Positions 1-9,708 of a stretch of DNA of 44,580 nucleotides are shown in pieces; position 1 is the stretch's first letter, and the number at the start of each line of letters is the position of its first letter. Made by a program: the position numbers and the translations under genes. Origin of the DNA: Candidatus Kapaibacterium sp. GTDB taxonomy: Bacteria > Bacteroidota > Ignavibacteria > Kapaibacteriales > WFXC01. Location: positions 1-44,580 of the forward strand of contig JALWUI010000159.1 of assembly GCA_027082775.1 (NCBI GenBank), written 5' to 3'. A model generated the notes under the pieces. That model did no database searches, was not told the origin of the DNA, and saw only the letters and a program-made list of their open reading frames with translations.

Positions 1-282
1 CACTTCGGGACGCCGAATCGCTTCCGACACATCTTCATCGTTGAGAAACGTTCGTTGTTCCCCATTGACCATTGCCAGTCGGACGGTGTATTTCTGAAGA
101 ATCTGACGGGCATGAGCTTCATCGATGGGGAAATGCTCCCGCAGAAACGCTAATGCCAGGGCGCGATACATCGCCCCCGTGTCGATGTACAAATATCCCA
201 ACCGTTGGGCTAACGCTCTCGCCGTTGTACTTTTTCCCGATCCTGCCGGACCATCGATAGCAATGATCAATTTCTTTCCCAT
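1..282 (-). CDS. cmk: Cytidylate kinase, partial (C-terminus beyond window)
   Basis: Minus-strand translation from ATG at 282: [46 protein letters not shown]..., typical CMP kinase P-loop and DTGAMYRA motif. Confidence 0.9.
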   Translation of the reverse strand, partial: MGKKLIIAIDGPAGSGKSTTARALAQRLGYLYIDTGAMYRALALAFLREHFPIDEAHARQILQKYTVRLAMVNGEQRTFLNDEDVSEAIRRPEV

Positions 283-971
283 AGCGCTTCGACCAGTTGT
301 TGCACACGTTGGCTATTCTCAAGGGAATCCAGCAAAGCATCAGGAGCACTCGCCCTCAGCCGCTGTCGAGGAACCGGACCGGTAGCAACTGCAATGACTG
401 GCATTCCTGCCTGGCGTGCCGCCGCAACATCATTCGGTGAGTCTCCGACCAGCACAAAGGGAATTTTCTGGCCATACCGCGCCTGCAACCGTTGTGCAAA
501 GAGCTGAACCAACCGTGTCCGTTCCGGCGACTCATCTCCATAAGCTCCAAGCTCCACGAATCGGTCCAGAGCAAACAGGGACAATTTCCACCTTGCTACT
601 GGCTGAATATTCCCCGTCACCACCCCAATGCCAATTTCCTGCGCGCGGAGCCTTGCAAAGAGTTCCCGCACACCGGGCAACAGTTGAAACTCTTCGCTGC
701 CATAACGCCGTATCTGACGGGCAAAGTGCCGAAAAAAGGCAGGGCGCTGCTGCTCGCCCACTTGAGCATCTATCTCTGCGATTGCCAGAAGTTCACGGAA
801 CAATTGCCAATCTGTTTTCCCTGCCGCCTGCGGATAACGCGCTTCCGGTATCCGAACCTGAAAGAGCTCCTCAAAAACTTCCACCATTACTCGTAACCCT
901 TTGCCGAAATGCCAGCGCAACAACGTACCATCAATATCAAACGCAACGTATCCCCGCGGCAGAGCAACCAT
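267..971 (-). CDS. HAD-family hydrolase (phosphoglycolate phosphatase-like)
   Basis: FDIDGTLL motif I, VVTGN motif [18 protein letters not shown] motif IV; overlaps cmk start. Confidence 0.85.
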   Translation of the reverse strand: MVALPRGYVAFDIDGTLLRWHFGKGLRVMVEVFEELFQVRIPEARYPQAAGKTDWQLFRELLAIAEIDAQVGEQQRPAFFRHFARQIRRYGSEEFQLLPGVRELFARLRAQEIGIGVVTGNIQPVARWKLSLFALDRFVELGAYGDESPERTRLVQLFAQRLQARYGQKIPFVLVGDSPNDVAAARQAGMPVIAVATGPVPRQRLRASAPDALLDSLENSQRVQQLVEALWERN

Positions 972-2069
972 TTACGAAACATTGAAGCGGATGTACAAAA
1001 TATCCCCATCCTGAACGCGGTAATCCTTCCCTTCAATCCGGTATCGCCCGGCTTCCCTGACCGCCTGCTCCGAGCCCAGTGCCTCCAAATCCGCAAAATG
1101 CATCACTTCGGCTCGAATAAATCCTCGTTCAAAGTCCGAATGAATCTTCCCGGCTGCCTCTGGCGCCGTTGCCCCACGGCGAACGGTCCACGCCCGAACT
1201 TCCCGGGGACCAACGGTAAAAAAGGTAATCAACCCCAGCAACTCATACGCTTTCCGAATCACCCGATGCAATGCAGGTTCTGTTATGCCAAATTCCCGGA
1301 GAAATTCCTGCCGCTCTTCATCCGAAAGCTGTGCCAACTCTGCTTCCAGAGCCGCACAAATGGTGACAACTTCTGCCTGCCGCTGCTCTGCCCACCGCTG
1401 CACCTGCTCAATCCATTGATTACTCTGCCGAAATCCTTCTTCATCGGTGTTCGCAACATACAGAATGGGCTTATCGGTCAGCAAAAAGTACTGTCGCATC
1501 CAGCGCGCTTCTGCTTCACTTCGATCAAAACTCCGGGCAAGATGTCCCTCAGACAAATGGGCAATCAACCGCTCGAGCAATGCAAATTCCTCCTTCGCAT
1601 CTTTTTCCTGCGCCCGCATCCGCTTTATCACTATTTCTTTCCGCCGCTCCAGCGTCTCCAGATCTTTCAGCAATAATTCGGTCTCCACAATCTGAATATC
1701 CCGAAGCGGATCGACTTTCTCATAGACGTGCGTAATATCGGTCGAATCAAAGCACCGCACCACGTGGAGGATTGCATCGACCTCTCGAATGTGGCTCAGA
1801 AATTGATTTCCCAAACCTTCTCCCTGCGAAGCTCCCCTGACCAGTCCCGCAATATCCACAAACTCAATGGTTGTCGGCGTTACTTTCTGCGGCTGGTACA
1901 ACTGCGCCAGCCACGTCAGCCGGGGATCAGGTACAGGAACCACGCCCACGTTGGGATCAATGGTGCAAAAAGGATAATTCGCCGCTTCTGCGGTCGTCCG
2001 GGTCAAAGCAGTAAAAATCGTTGATTTCCCCACGTTCGGCAATCCAACGATTCCTACCTGTAAAGGCAT
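972..2069 (-). CDS. ychF: Redox-regulated ATPase YchF (Obg-like GTPase family)
   Basis: [52 protein letters not shown]-terminal TGS-type domain; start chosen at internal ATG 2069. Confidence 0.95.
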   Translation of the reverse strand: MPLQVGIVGLPNVGKSTIFTALTRTTAEAANYPFCTIDPNVGVVPVPDPRLTWLAQLYQPQKVTPTTIEFVDIAGLVRGASQGEGLGNQFLSHIREVDAILHVVRCFDSTDITHVYEKVDPLRDIQIVETELLLKDLETLERRKEIVIKRMRAQEKDAKEEFALLERLIAHLSEGHLARSFDRSEAEARWMRQYFLLTDKPILYVANTDEEGFRQSNQWIEQVQRWAEQRQAEVVTICAALEAELAQLSDEERQEFLREFGITEPALHRVIRKAYELLGLITFFTVGPREVRAWTVRRGATAPEAAGKIHSDFERGFIRAEVMHFADLEALGSEQAVREAGRYRIEGKDYRVQDGDILYIRFNVS

Positions 2070-2207
2070 TTTTCTTGTCTGCTGCATCCGTGCCACATAA
2101 AACCGCTGTGGAGACGTGAGCTCTTAAAAAACCGTGTATACACACTGGCTCATTACCTGCGCTGAAATTATTATTTTGCAATTCTGTTGGCTCGGGGGAA
2201 GGACACA

Positions 2208-2855
2208 ATGCCTGTCGAAGCCCTCAGATACAGGGTCGTAGCAGCCGATGATCATTCTCTGATCCGTGCCGGCATCCGCTCTGTCTTGGATTCCCTCCAC
2301 AATTTCACACTGGTGGCTGAAGCCAGTTCCTGGGATGAGGTGTTCCGTCTCTTACAAACGCAACCGGTGGACATTTTAATTGCGGATCTTTCAATGCCGG
2401 GTCCGGGGGGCATAGAGACCATCAAGCAATTGAAGGAACAATTCCCTAACCTGAAGATTCTGGTTTTGTCAATGCACCCAGAACACATCTACGCTGTCCG
2501 CTGCCTCCGAGCAGGGGCATCCGGGTACCTCAACAAAGAGGAAGACCTGGACCAACTCCAGCAAGCACTGCAAACGATCGCCTCCAACCAGCCATTTCTT
2601 ACCCCTAAGGTACAGCAATTGCTTCTGGATGCCTCCCAAACCACCGAACCGCACCATAACCTCTCAGATCGCGAGTTTGAAATTCTTCTCCAATTGGCAC
2701 AAGGGAAAACAACTGGAGAAATCGCCGAAAGCACCCAGCTCAGCGTCAAAACGATTTCCACCTACCGACGTCGCATCCTGGACAAATTGGGACTGCAAAC
2801 AAATGCCGACATTATCAAATACGCCCGTGCCCACAGGCTTACCTCAGAATTCTGA
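2208..2855 (+). CDS. Response regulator, NarL/LuxR family
   Basis: Receiver domain (AADDHSLIRAG, LIADLSMPGPGG, NKE) plus LuxR-type HTH (LSDREFEILLQLAQGKTTGEIAESTQLSVKTISTYRRRILDKL). Confidence 0.93.
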   Translation: MPVEALRYRVVAADDHSLIRAGIRSVLDSLHNFTLVAEASSWDEVFRLLQTQPVDILIADLSMPGPGGIETIKQLKEQFPNLKILVLSMHPEHIYAVRCLRAGASGYLNKEEDLDQLQQALQTIASNQPFLTPKVQQLLLDASQTTEPHHNLSDREFEILLQLAQGKTTGEIAESTQLSVKTISTYRRRILDKLGLQTNADIIKYARAHRLTSEF

Positions 2856-2972
2856 ACAAACTCTGTGGATTCCAGCACTTCCTTAGAACCGCAGCGTTTC
2901 AGGAGCACGCTATCGGGAAGTCAAGTCCCGGCAAAGAAAAGAGCGAAAGGATAAGTTTACCGACCATCACGT

Positions 2973-3146
2973 TTAAGGCGGAGAAATGAGGAAAAGCACC
3001 GCAATGATGACAAGCAGAACAATTATTGCCACACTGGCTTTGATCACGCGGCGGAGAACGGAAAATGCCACACCGAAGAGAACCAGTACTACGATCACAA
3101 GGTAAAATGGTGGCAACGAAAAGAGAAAATCAATCCACTGCTGCAC
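2973..3146 (-). CDS. Small single-span membrane protein, 57 aa (not in ORF track)
   Basis: GTG start with upstream AGGAGCG; VQQWIDFLFSLPPFYLVIVVLVLFGVAFSVLRRVIKASVAIIVLLVIIAVLFLISPP*. Confidence 0.45.
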   Translation of the reverse strand: MQQWIDFLFSLPPFYLVIVVLVLFGVAFSVLRRVIKASVAIIVLLVIIAVLFLISPP

Positions 3147-3174
3147 TTTTACGCTCCTGAACCACTGCGATCCA

Positions 3175-3202
3175 TAAAAAAAGCCCCTTTAACGGGGCTT
3201 GC
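3175..3202 (-). terminator. Rho-independent terminator downstream of tRNA
   Basis: Minus strand AAGCCCC-GTTAAA-GGGGCTT followed by T-run. Confidence 0.85.
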
Positions 3203-3205
3203 TTG

Positions 3206-3278
<73 letters not shown>

Positions 3279-3359
3279 ATATGCTTGCTCTTCGCCGGGT
3301 TTTGACGAAATTTGCAGTTTGCTTATTGTAGCTGTCAGAACAACTGAAGGTTTGCTGCT

Positions 3360-5786
3360 ATGCAGGTATCCCTTCAATGGTTGCGAGAATTTGTCGAGAT
3401 CCAGGAATCACCCGATGTTCTTGCCGACGTGCTCACCAATCTGGGACTGGAAGTGGAAGAGTGGCATCATTTCGGAGAAGAATACGAGGGGTTTCTGATA
3501 GGAACAATCCGCGACATCACGCCGCATCCCGAAAAGCCGAATTTGCAGGTATGTCGCATCGATCTTGGCGATCGCCAGATCACCGTCGTTTCTGGAGCGC
3601 CGAATCTTTCCGCTGGGAGTAAAGTCGTTGTAGCGTTGCCCGGAACAACTTTGCCGGGAACAGGGGAAACGATTGAATCCAGATCGTTTGGCGAAATCGT
3701 ATCGGAGGGGATGATCTGTAGTCGCTACGAACTGGGATTGGGCGATAGCGAAGAAGATCGGTCAACAATCTGGATTTTGCCCGACGATGCACCGGTTGGA
3801 AGCACGCTTCGAACATACCTTCAGTGGGAGGACACCGTCCTTTCAGTCGCTTTGACACCGAACCGAGCAGATTGTCTCAGCCACATCGGCATTGCTCGAG
3901 AAATTGCTGCTTATTACCAGCGTCCGCTGCAACAGCCATCGGTGGTTGTCAACGAACAACCACCTTCCACAAAAGAAGCCATCCGCATTGAGATTCAGGA
4001 TCCGGAGTTATGTCCCCGGTATGCCGGGAGATTGATCCGGAACGTTACCATCGGTCCCTCTCCTCTGTGGCTCCAGCAACGGTTGTTAGCGGTTGGTCTA
4101 CGTCCCCGCAATGTGGTTGTCGATGTCACCAATTACGTTCTAATGGAGCTGGGGCATCCACTTCACGCCTTTGATTACGACAAATTAGCCGGTCCGGCAA
4201 TCATCGTCCGGCCCGCTGAACGGGAAGAACCTTTTGTGACCTTGGACGGGAAAACCCGCTTGCTGCAACCCGGAATGTTGCTGATTTGCGACGCGGAGAA
4301 ACCAGTCGCAATTGCAGGGGTAATGGGAGGAGCAAATTCCGAGATCACGGAACAAACAACCAACGTATTCCTGGAATCCGCCTATTTTCACCCCTCCTCC
4401 ATCCGCCGTACAGCAAAGCAATTGGGACTCAGCACGGAAGCTTCTTATCGCTTCGAGCGTGGAACGGACATCGAAAATGTCCCCAGAGCGCTGGACCGGG
4501 CTGCTGCTCTCATTGCAACCCTGACTGGGGGTACGGTAGCCTCGGATATCTACGACGTTTACCCTTCTCCGCCAATTCCGAAACAGATTCGCCTCCGCTA
4601 CCAGCGGGTTCGTCGGATTCTGGGCGCAGCCATTGACCCGGACACTATCGACCAGATCTTACAACGCCTCTCCTTTACGCCGCTCCACAAAGATCCGGAA
4701 GGGATTGTTGTTGGCGTTCCCAGCTTCCGCGTCGACATCGACGAAGAAATCGATCTCATCGAAGAAATAGCACGTCTCTGGGGGTATGACGCCATTGAGC
4801 CTCAAACCACCTCGAAATTACTCTACACTGCCCCAAAGCTTCCGCCTTCGCTTTTGCCGCTACCGGACAAACTGCCGTTAGCCCAGCACCTGATTCATTC
4901 AGGGTTTACGGAAACAGTGAACCCTCATATGATCGACCCATCGACTGCCAGCCGCTTTACGGATGCGGTGGTTCGCATTGCTAATCCCTTAGGAGAAGAA
5001 CTTTCTGCTCTGCGCCCCTCCCTGATCCCATCGATCATCCGCGTTATCGATCGCAACATCCGGGTACAACGGACAGATCTCCGAATCTTTGAAATTGGAA
5101 AAATTTTCCTGAAAGTGAACTCCGAGCAAAGCTTCATTCCGGGATACACGGAAAAAGAACACCTGATTTTCGCCCTGACGGGACACCATTACCCGAAACA
5201 CTGGGGAGTCAAGCGTCGTCCTTACGACTTTTTTGACGCTAAAGGGATGCTGGAACATCTCATCAAGTTGCTCCATTTAGCCGATGTCCAGCTTCGTCCC
5301 TTTGTAGATCTCCCGTTCTACTACACCGGCAACGCTTTGCAAGCGGTATGGAACGACGAGGAAATTGGATCGGTGGGAGAGCTACATCCGGACTTGCTGC
5401 GCCGCACGGAAATCCAGCAGCCTGTGTTCACTGGGCTGCTCTATTTAGACAAAATCGCTGCCATTCCCCGGCGACAGCCGCGCTACACCCCGGTTTCCGC
5501 TTTCCCAACAGTGGAACGCGATCTGGCGTTTATCGTGGATGCCGCCATCCCTGCCGGAGATATTGAAGCGGTCATCCGCCAGAGCGCCGGTCCCTTTCTG
5601 AAGCACCTCACCATCTTTGACGTTTTCACCAATCCTAAGGTGCTCGGTGAAGGCAAAAAGAGCATTGCCTTCACGCTCCAGTTCAATGCGCCAGACCATA
5701 CGCTCACGGATGAAGAAGTCCAGCAGTTCATCGATCAGATCATCGCTGCTGTTCAGGAAAAATTCAATGCGCAATTGCGCGCTTAA
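3360..5786 (+). CDS. pheT: Phenylalanine--tRNA ligase beta subunit
   Basis: Full-length PheT with N-terminal tRNA-binding domain, B3/B4, B5 and C-terminal FDX-ACB-like end. Confidence 0.95.
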   Translation: MQVSLQWLREFVEIQESPDVLADVLTNLGLEVEEWHHFGEEYEGFLIGTIRDITPHPEKPNLQVCRIDLGDRQITVVSGAPNLSAGSKVVVALPGTTLPGTGETIESRSFGEIVSEGMICSRYELGLGDSEEDRSTIWILPDDAPVGSTLRTYLQWEDTVLSVALTPNRADCLSHIGIAREIAAYYQRPLQQPSVVVNEQPPSTKEAIRIEIQDPELCPRYAGRLIRNVTIGPSPLWLQQRLLAVGLRPRNVVVDVTNYVLMELGHPLHAFDYDKLAGPAIIVRPAEREEPFVTLDGKTRLLQPGMLLICDAEKPVAIAGVMGGANSEITEQTTNVFLESAYFHPSSIRRTAKQLGLSTEASYRFERGTDIENVPRALDRAAALIATLTGGTVASDIYDVYPSPPIPKQIRLRYQRVRRILGAAIDPDTIDQILQRLSFTPLHKDPEGIVVGVPSFRVDIDEEIDLIEEIARLWGYDAIEPQTTSKLLYTAPKLPPSLLPLPDKLPLAQHLIHSGFTETVNPHMIDPSTASRFTDAVVRIANPLGEELSALRPSLIPSIIRVIDRNIRVQRTDLRIFEIGKIFLKVNSEQSFIPGYTEKEHLIFALTGHHYPKHWGVKRRPYDFFDAKGMLEHLIKLLHLADVQLRPFVDLPFYYTGNALQAVWNDEEIGSVGELHPDLLRRTEIQQPVFTGLLYLDKIAAIPRRQPRYTPVSAFPTVERDLAFIVDAAIPAGDIEAVIRQSAGPFLKHLTIFDVFTNPKVLGEGKKSIAFTLQFNAPDHTLTDEEVQQFIDQIIAAVQEKFNAQLRA

Positions 5787-6142
5787 CGGCGGGATACTCC
5801 CAATAGAGAACAACGTTCTGGAACAACGAATCGTTGCTTTTCAGCTCCCTTTGTCATCTCAGCATACAAGTAAAATCGTACCGGCTCCTGTTAACGACCA
5901 GCGTGCCTGCTGCTTTGTTTACCCTCTGCCTGTTTTTATCCAGACACCACTCCTTCGTTTTCCCGCTGGACCGTACTGAAACCTTTAGTGATCAAAGCAA
6001 CTTTGAGCTCCGGTGCAAGAAGCTTACCTCATGCAAGAAACTCACCTCAACTGTGTAACAGCCATTCACCTGTGTGAAGATCCCGCAGAGTTTCGTAATT
6101 TGCAATTTGCTTAGGAAACTGTCGAACAAAGTGCTACAAAAA

Positions 6143-6625
6143 ATGATCCGCATTCAGCGCATCTTAGTTCCCATTGACTTCTCCGAACATTCGCAATACG
6201 CTCTGCAATATGCAGCGGAAATTGCTCAACAACTGGGTGCAAAGTTAACACTGCTTCACATTGTAGAACCTATCGCTTATCCAGCAGATTGGGGATTTTC
6301 ACAGGTCGGATTGGTAGATCTGGAAAAAGAGCTGATCGACACGGCAACCAGCGAGTTAGAAAAAATCACGCAGGAACTACGCGCCAAAGGCATACAGGTA
6401 GACTTCGAGGTGCACAGCGGGGCACGAGCATCGGACGAGATCGTGCAGTTTGCCAAGGAACACAATGTGGATATCATCAGCATTGGAACGCACGGCAGAA
6501 GCGGATTAGAACACTTTCTGTTTGGAAGCACTACCGAGCGTGTGCTGCGGAAAGCGCCGTGTCCGGTCTTAGCCGTTCGACTGCCGGAATACTTAAACAA
6601 AGAAAACGCTGGCGAATCGGAGTGA
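6143..6625 (+). CDS. Universal stress protein (UspA family)
   Basis: IQRILVPIDFSEHSQYALQYA...IDIISIGTHGRSGLEHFLFGSTTERVLRKAPCPVLAVR. Confidence 0.95.
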   Translation: MIRIQRILVPIDFSEHSQYALQYAAEIAQQLGAKLTLLHIVEPIAYPADWGFSQVGLVDLEKELIDTATSELEKITQELRAKGIQVDFEVHSGARASDEIVQFAKEHNVDIISIGTHGRSGLEHFLFGSTTERVLRKAPCPVLAVRLPEYLNKENAGESE

Positions 6626-6651
6626 GTCAAACAAAGCATTCCAGACAGGAG

Positions 6652-7689
6652 ATGGCAATGAAAGTTCGGAAGCTGGTAACGATCGAACGACACATTGCAG
6701 AAAATCAGGCACTGTCTCCAGAAGCCAGCGGGGAATTCTCCCGCCTGCTGCGTGATCTTACCTTAGCAATCCGGATCATCGCCCGAGAAGTTCGGCGCGC
6801 CGGGCTGGCGGATATCCTGGGAATCACCGAAGCCACGAACGTTTCCGGGGATGTCGTCCGCAAACTGGACGTCTTTGCTCACGACACGATCGTCCGCGCA
6901 ATGGACCACGGCGGTCATCTCTGCATTATGGCATCGGAAGAAGCGGAAGAGCTGATTCGCATCCCTGAGCAGTACGAACGCGGTAAGTATGTGCTCATTT
7001 TCGATCCGCTGGATGGATCCTCCAACATCGACGTGAACGTGACGATCGGCACCATTTTCTCTGTCTACCGGCGAGTCTCTGACAGCGGCGATGGCACGCT
7101 GGAAGATGTCCTGCAACCGGGGTACAAACAGGTTGCAGCAGGGTACGCCTGCTATGGAAGCAGCACGGTGTTGGTCTACACCACAGGCAACGGGGTGGAC
7201 ATTTTCACCTACGATCCCACCGTCGGTGAATTTTTCCTCACGCACGAAAAAGTCCAAATCCCGAAGCGGGGCAAGTATTACAGCATCAACGAAGGCAACG
7301 CCGCATATTGGTCCCCGCAACTTCAGCGATATGTGCAGTATCTGAAAACGCCGTCGGAAGACAAGCAGCGTCCCTACAAACTCCGCTATGTTGGAACGGC
7401 TGTCGCAGATGTTCACCGAACCTTGTTGTACGGCGGGATTTTTATGTATCCGGGTGATAAAAAGAGTCCAAAGGGTAAACTTCGCCTCATTTACGAAGCC
7501 AATCCAATTGCAATGCTGATCGAGCAGGCGGGAGGACGGGCGACGGACGGAGAACATCGCATCCTGGAGATCCAGCCGACAGAGGTGCATCAACGAACAC
7601 CCCTGTTCGTCGGCAGCCCGGAAGATGTGCTGGAAGCAGAAGCATTTCTGCGCGGTGAGCAACAACCCGTTGCGACCGTAGCCTCGTAG
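6652..7689 (+). CDS. fbp: Class 1 fructose-1,6-bisphosphatase
   Basis: FDPLDGSSNIDVNVTIGTIFSVYRR, YGGIFMYPGDKKSPKGKLRLIYEANPIAMLIEQAGG; ATG at 6652. Confidence 0.95.
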   Translation: MAMKVRKLVTIERHIAENQALSPEASGEFSRLLRDLTLAIRIIAREVRRAGLADILGITEATNVSGDVVRKLDVFAHDTIVRAMDHGGHLCIMASEEAEELIRIPEQYERGKYVLIFDPLDGSSNIDVNVTIGTIFSVYRRVSDSGDGTLEDVLQPGYKQVAAGYACYGSSTVLVYTTGNGVDIFTYDPTVGEFFLTHEKVQIPKRGKYYSINEGNAAYWSPQLQRYVQYLKTPSEDKQRPYKLRYVGTAVADVHRTLLYGGIFMYPGDKKSPKGKLRLIYEANPIAMLIEQAGGRATDGEHRILEIQPTEVHQRTPLFVGSPEDVLEAEAFLRGEQQPVATVAS

Positions 7690-7707
7690 ATCAAAGCGGT
7701 GTGGAGA

Positions 7708-8454
7708 ATGCCAGACAGTCGAAAACATCGTGGCAAGCATCCCTCGGACGACAAATTGTTTGCGCCAGACCAGCACAGCACGCTGCGGAACGCCGTCTAT
7801 GATCTCTCGTACCTTCTGACCCGCGGCTTCAGCGAAACGGCTGCTCTGAAAACAGTCGGCGATCGTTACCGACTAACGCAGCGGCAACGGCTGGCGGTCC
7901 AGCGCGCCAGTTGTCCCCAGCAGGCATTGAATCAACGGCTGCATTCGCAACTGGATCTGGAGGATCTGGCGGGGCAAACCATCGCAATTGATGGGTACAA
8001 CCAGCTCATTGCTTTAGAAAGCGCGCTGGGCAATGCGTATCTGTTCATCGGGCGAGATGGCTGCTACCGGGACCTTGCCAGCTTACACGGTACGTATCGC
8101 AAAGTGGAAGAAACCATCCCTGCTTTGCAGCTTTTAGGCACAACCTTAAATCAACTTCAGATCCAGCGTGCCATTATCTACCTGGATGCTCCGGTATCCA
8201 ACAGCCGCCGCCTGCAATCGCTGATGATGGAGCTGGCAAAAGAAAACCAATGGAACTGGCAGGTAGAAGTCCAGTTGCAGCCCGATCCACTGCTGGCACG
8301 TGCGCCGTACCCAGTGATCACGACCGATAGCTGGATTCTGGATCGGTGCCATCAATGGGCAAATTTGTTCCCAACGGTGCTCCTGATGGCGCAGCTTTCG
8401 CCGCCCATTGTAGATCTGCAAATTCGACAGGTCTGCGCCGCTGAACCATTTTAA
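7708..8454 (+). CDS. DUF434-like domain protein
   Basis: RHR/DD/LFAP...LRNAVYDLSYLLTRGFSETAALKTVGDRYRLTQRQRLAVQRA resembles DUF434; TIAIDGYNQLI follows. Confidence 0.65.
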   Translation: MPDSRKHRGKHPSDDKLFAPDQHSTLRNAVYDLSYLLTRGFSETAALKTVGDRYRLTQRQRLAVQRASCPQQALNQRLHSQLDLEDLAGQTIAIDGYNQLIALESALGNAYLFIGRDGCYRDLASLHGTYRKVEETIPALQLLGTTLNQLQIQRAIIYLDAPVSNSRRLQSLMMELAKENQWNWQVEVQLQPDPLLARAPYPVITTDSWILDRCHQWANLFPTVLLMAQLSPPIVDLQIRQVCAAEPF

Positions 8455-8461
8455 ATTTGCA

Positions 8462-9208
8462 ATGTCTCCACAGCTTCAGCAACGGCTGGAATCTATCCGC
8501 ACCAATACAACTGCCGGGAGCCGACAGTTGGTACTTTTTGCCCTCGATGCACTGGCAGAATGCCGGTTTTCTTCTGAAGCTCTTTCCCATTTTCTGACCC
8601 AACTCCGGTGGATCCGTCCTGCAATGGCAGCATTTCGCACGATCAGTCGTTTCCTCTCCGATCAACTCCAGCACATCTCCTGTCCAACTGCTGTCGAGAA
8701 AACCAGAGCGCTCATACAACGCAGTTCCCGTGAAACGATCCAGACCGCTTTACAGCAGCTTCCGCATCACGGCACCGTTGCCACCATCAGTTACAGCTCC
8801 CTCATTGAACAAATTCTGGTCGAAGGAATCCACGAAGGAAAACAGTGGAACATCTACTGCTTCCGTTCCGGCACTCCTGCTTATGGCGAATTTTTCCAGC
8901 AACGACTCCATCGGGCTGGCATTCCCGCCACCGTACTTCCAGATGCTGTGCCATCGCACCCCATCGATTTTGTTCTGATCGGTGCTGACACAGTCTCCCC
9001 GTCCTATGGACTTATCAACGGACACCCCAGCTATTCGCTCTGCGCTCTACTCTTCTACCAGATTCCCATTTATTGCTGCGCCGAGTCTTTTAAATATGAC
9101 GCATCGCTTGTACTGGAACCCGGCTTCGACTTTCTTCCTGCTTCCTTCGGTATTCACCAAATTTCCGACTCCGTCTGGATCGATTCTTTAGCAGAACATC
9201 GCTCATAA
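8462..9208 (+). CDS. eIF-2B alpha/beta/delta-like protein (possible sugar-phosphate isomerase)
   Basis: VATISYSSLIEQILVEG...VLPDAV...DFVLIGADTVSPSYGLINGHPSYSLCALLFYQIPIYCCAESFKYD matches the IF-2B family C-terminal pattern. Confidence 0.75.
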   Translation: MSPQLQQRLESIRTNTTAGSRQLVLFALDALAECRFSSEALSHFLTQLRWIRPAMAAFRTISRFLSDQLQHISCPTAVEKTRALIQRSSRETIQTALQQLPHHGTVATISYSSLIEQILVEGIHEGKQWNIYCFRSGTPAYGEFFQQRLHRAGIPATVLPDAVPSHPIDFVLIGADTVSPSYGLINGHPSYSLCALLFYQIPIYCCAESFKYDASLVLEPGFDFLPASFGIHQISDSVWIDSLAEHRS

Positions 9209-9359
9209 AGAGCCGTGTTTCCGGACATCGGGCTCCATTCAGCTCTTTTCTTAACATAACGGACAGCCAACTCGCTCCGACCTCCCCTTAAAAGATTTTT
9301 CCTGCAAATTCTTCCTTAGTTTTCCAGGTCAGCGGTTATGTTAAACAAACCTCTTCCCG

Positions 9360-9582
9360 TTTTCCACAATCATCCACAAATCGAGTGTTTCTGAACTGTG
9401 GAAATCCGTGGAAAACTTACCACTTTGTCCACACTTTTACTGTGGAAAACTTGTTTATCCACAACGCTGTGGATAACTCCGCACTTTTCCACATCATTTT
9501 CCACATACGACCAGTGTTCGCTCTCCCCTTGATTCCGTAGGAACGAGCACTTCTTCCATCCCGGCTTTTCCACTTTTCCACA
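9360..9582. other. oriC: Candidate chromosomal replication origin (DnaA-box cluster)
   Basis: DnaA-box-like 9-mers at 9360+,9370+,9397-,9407-,9425+,9441-,9455+ (TTATCCACA),9468- (TTATCCACA),9485+,9497+,9566+,9574+ in a non-coding interval. Confidence 0.8.
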
Positions 9583-9708
9583 TCTCCTGAAACTACAACC
9601 AGAGAAGAGAAAGCTCAATTCCTGTAACGGAAAATGAAGAGCAACCGCTTCTCTCACGGGTTTTCCCTATATTCGCAACATTGTAGAACAAAGTGGAGCA
9701 AACAGAAA

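Noticed and set aside
2404-2409. G6 run in the response regulator as another phase switch
   Set aside because: Reading frame is intact through it and it encodes the usual receiver-domain MPG.GG segment
6763-7776. 337-aa minus-strand ORF opposite fbp
   Set aside because: Antisense shadow of a clear fbp gene; composition not protein-like
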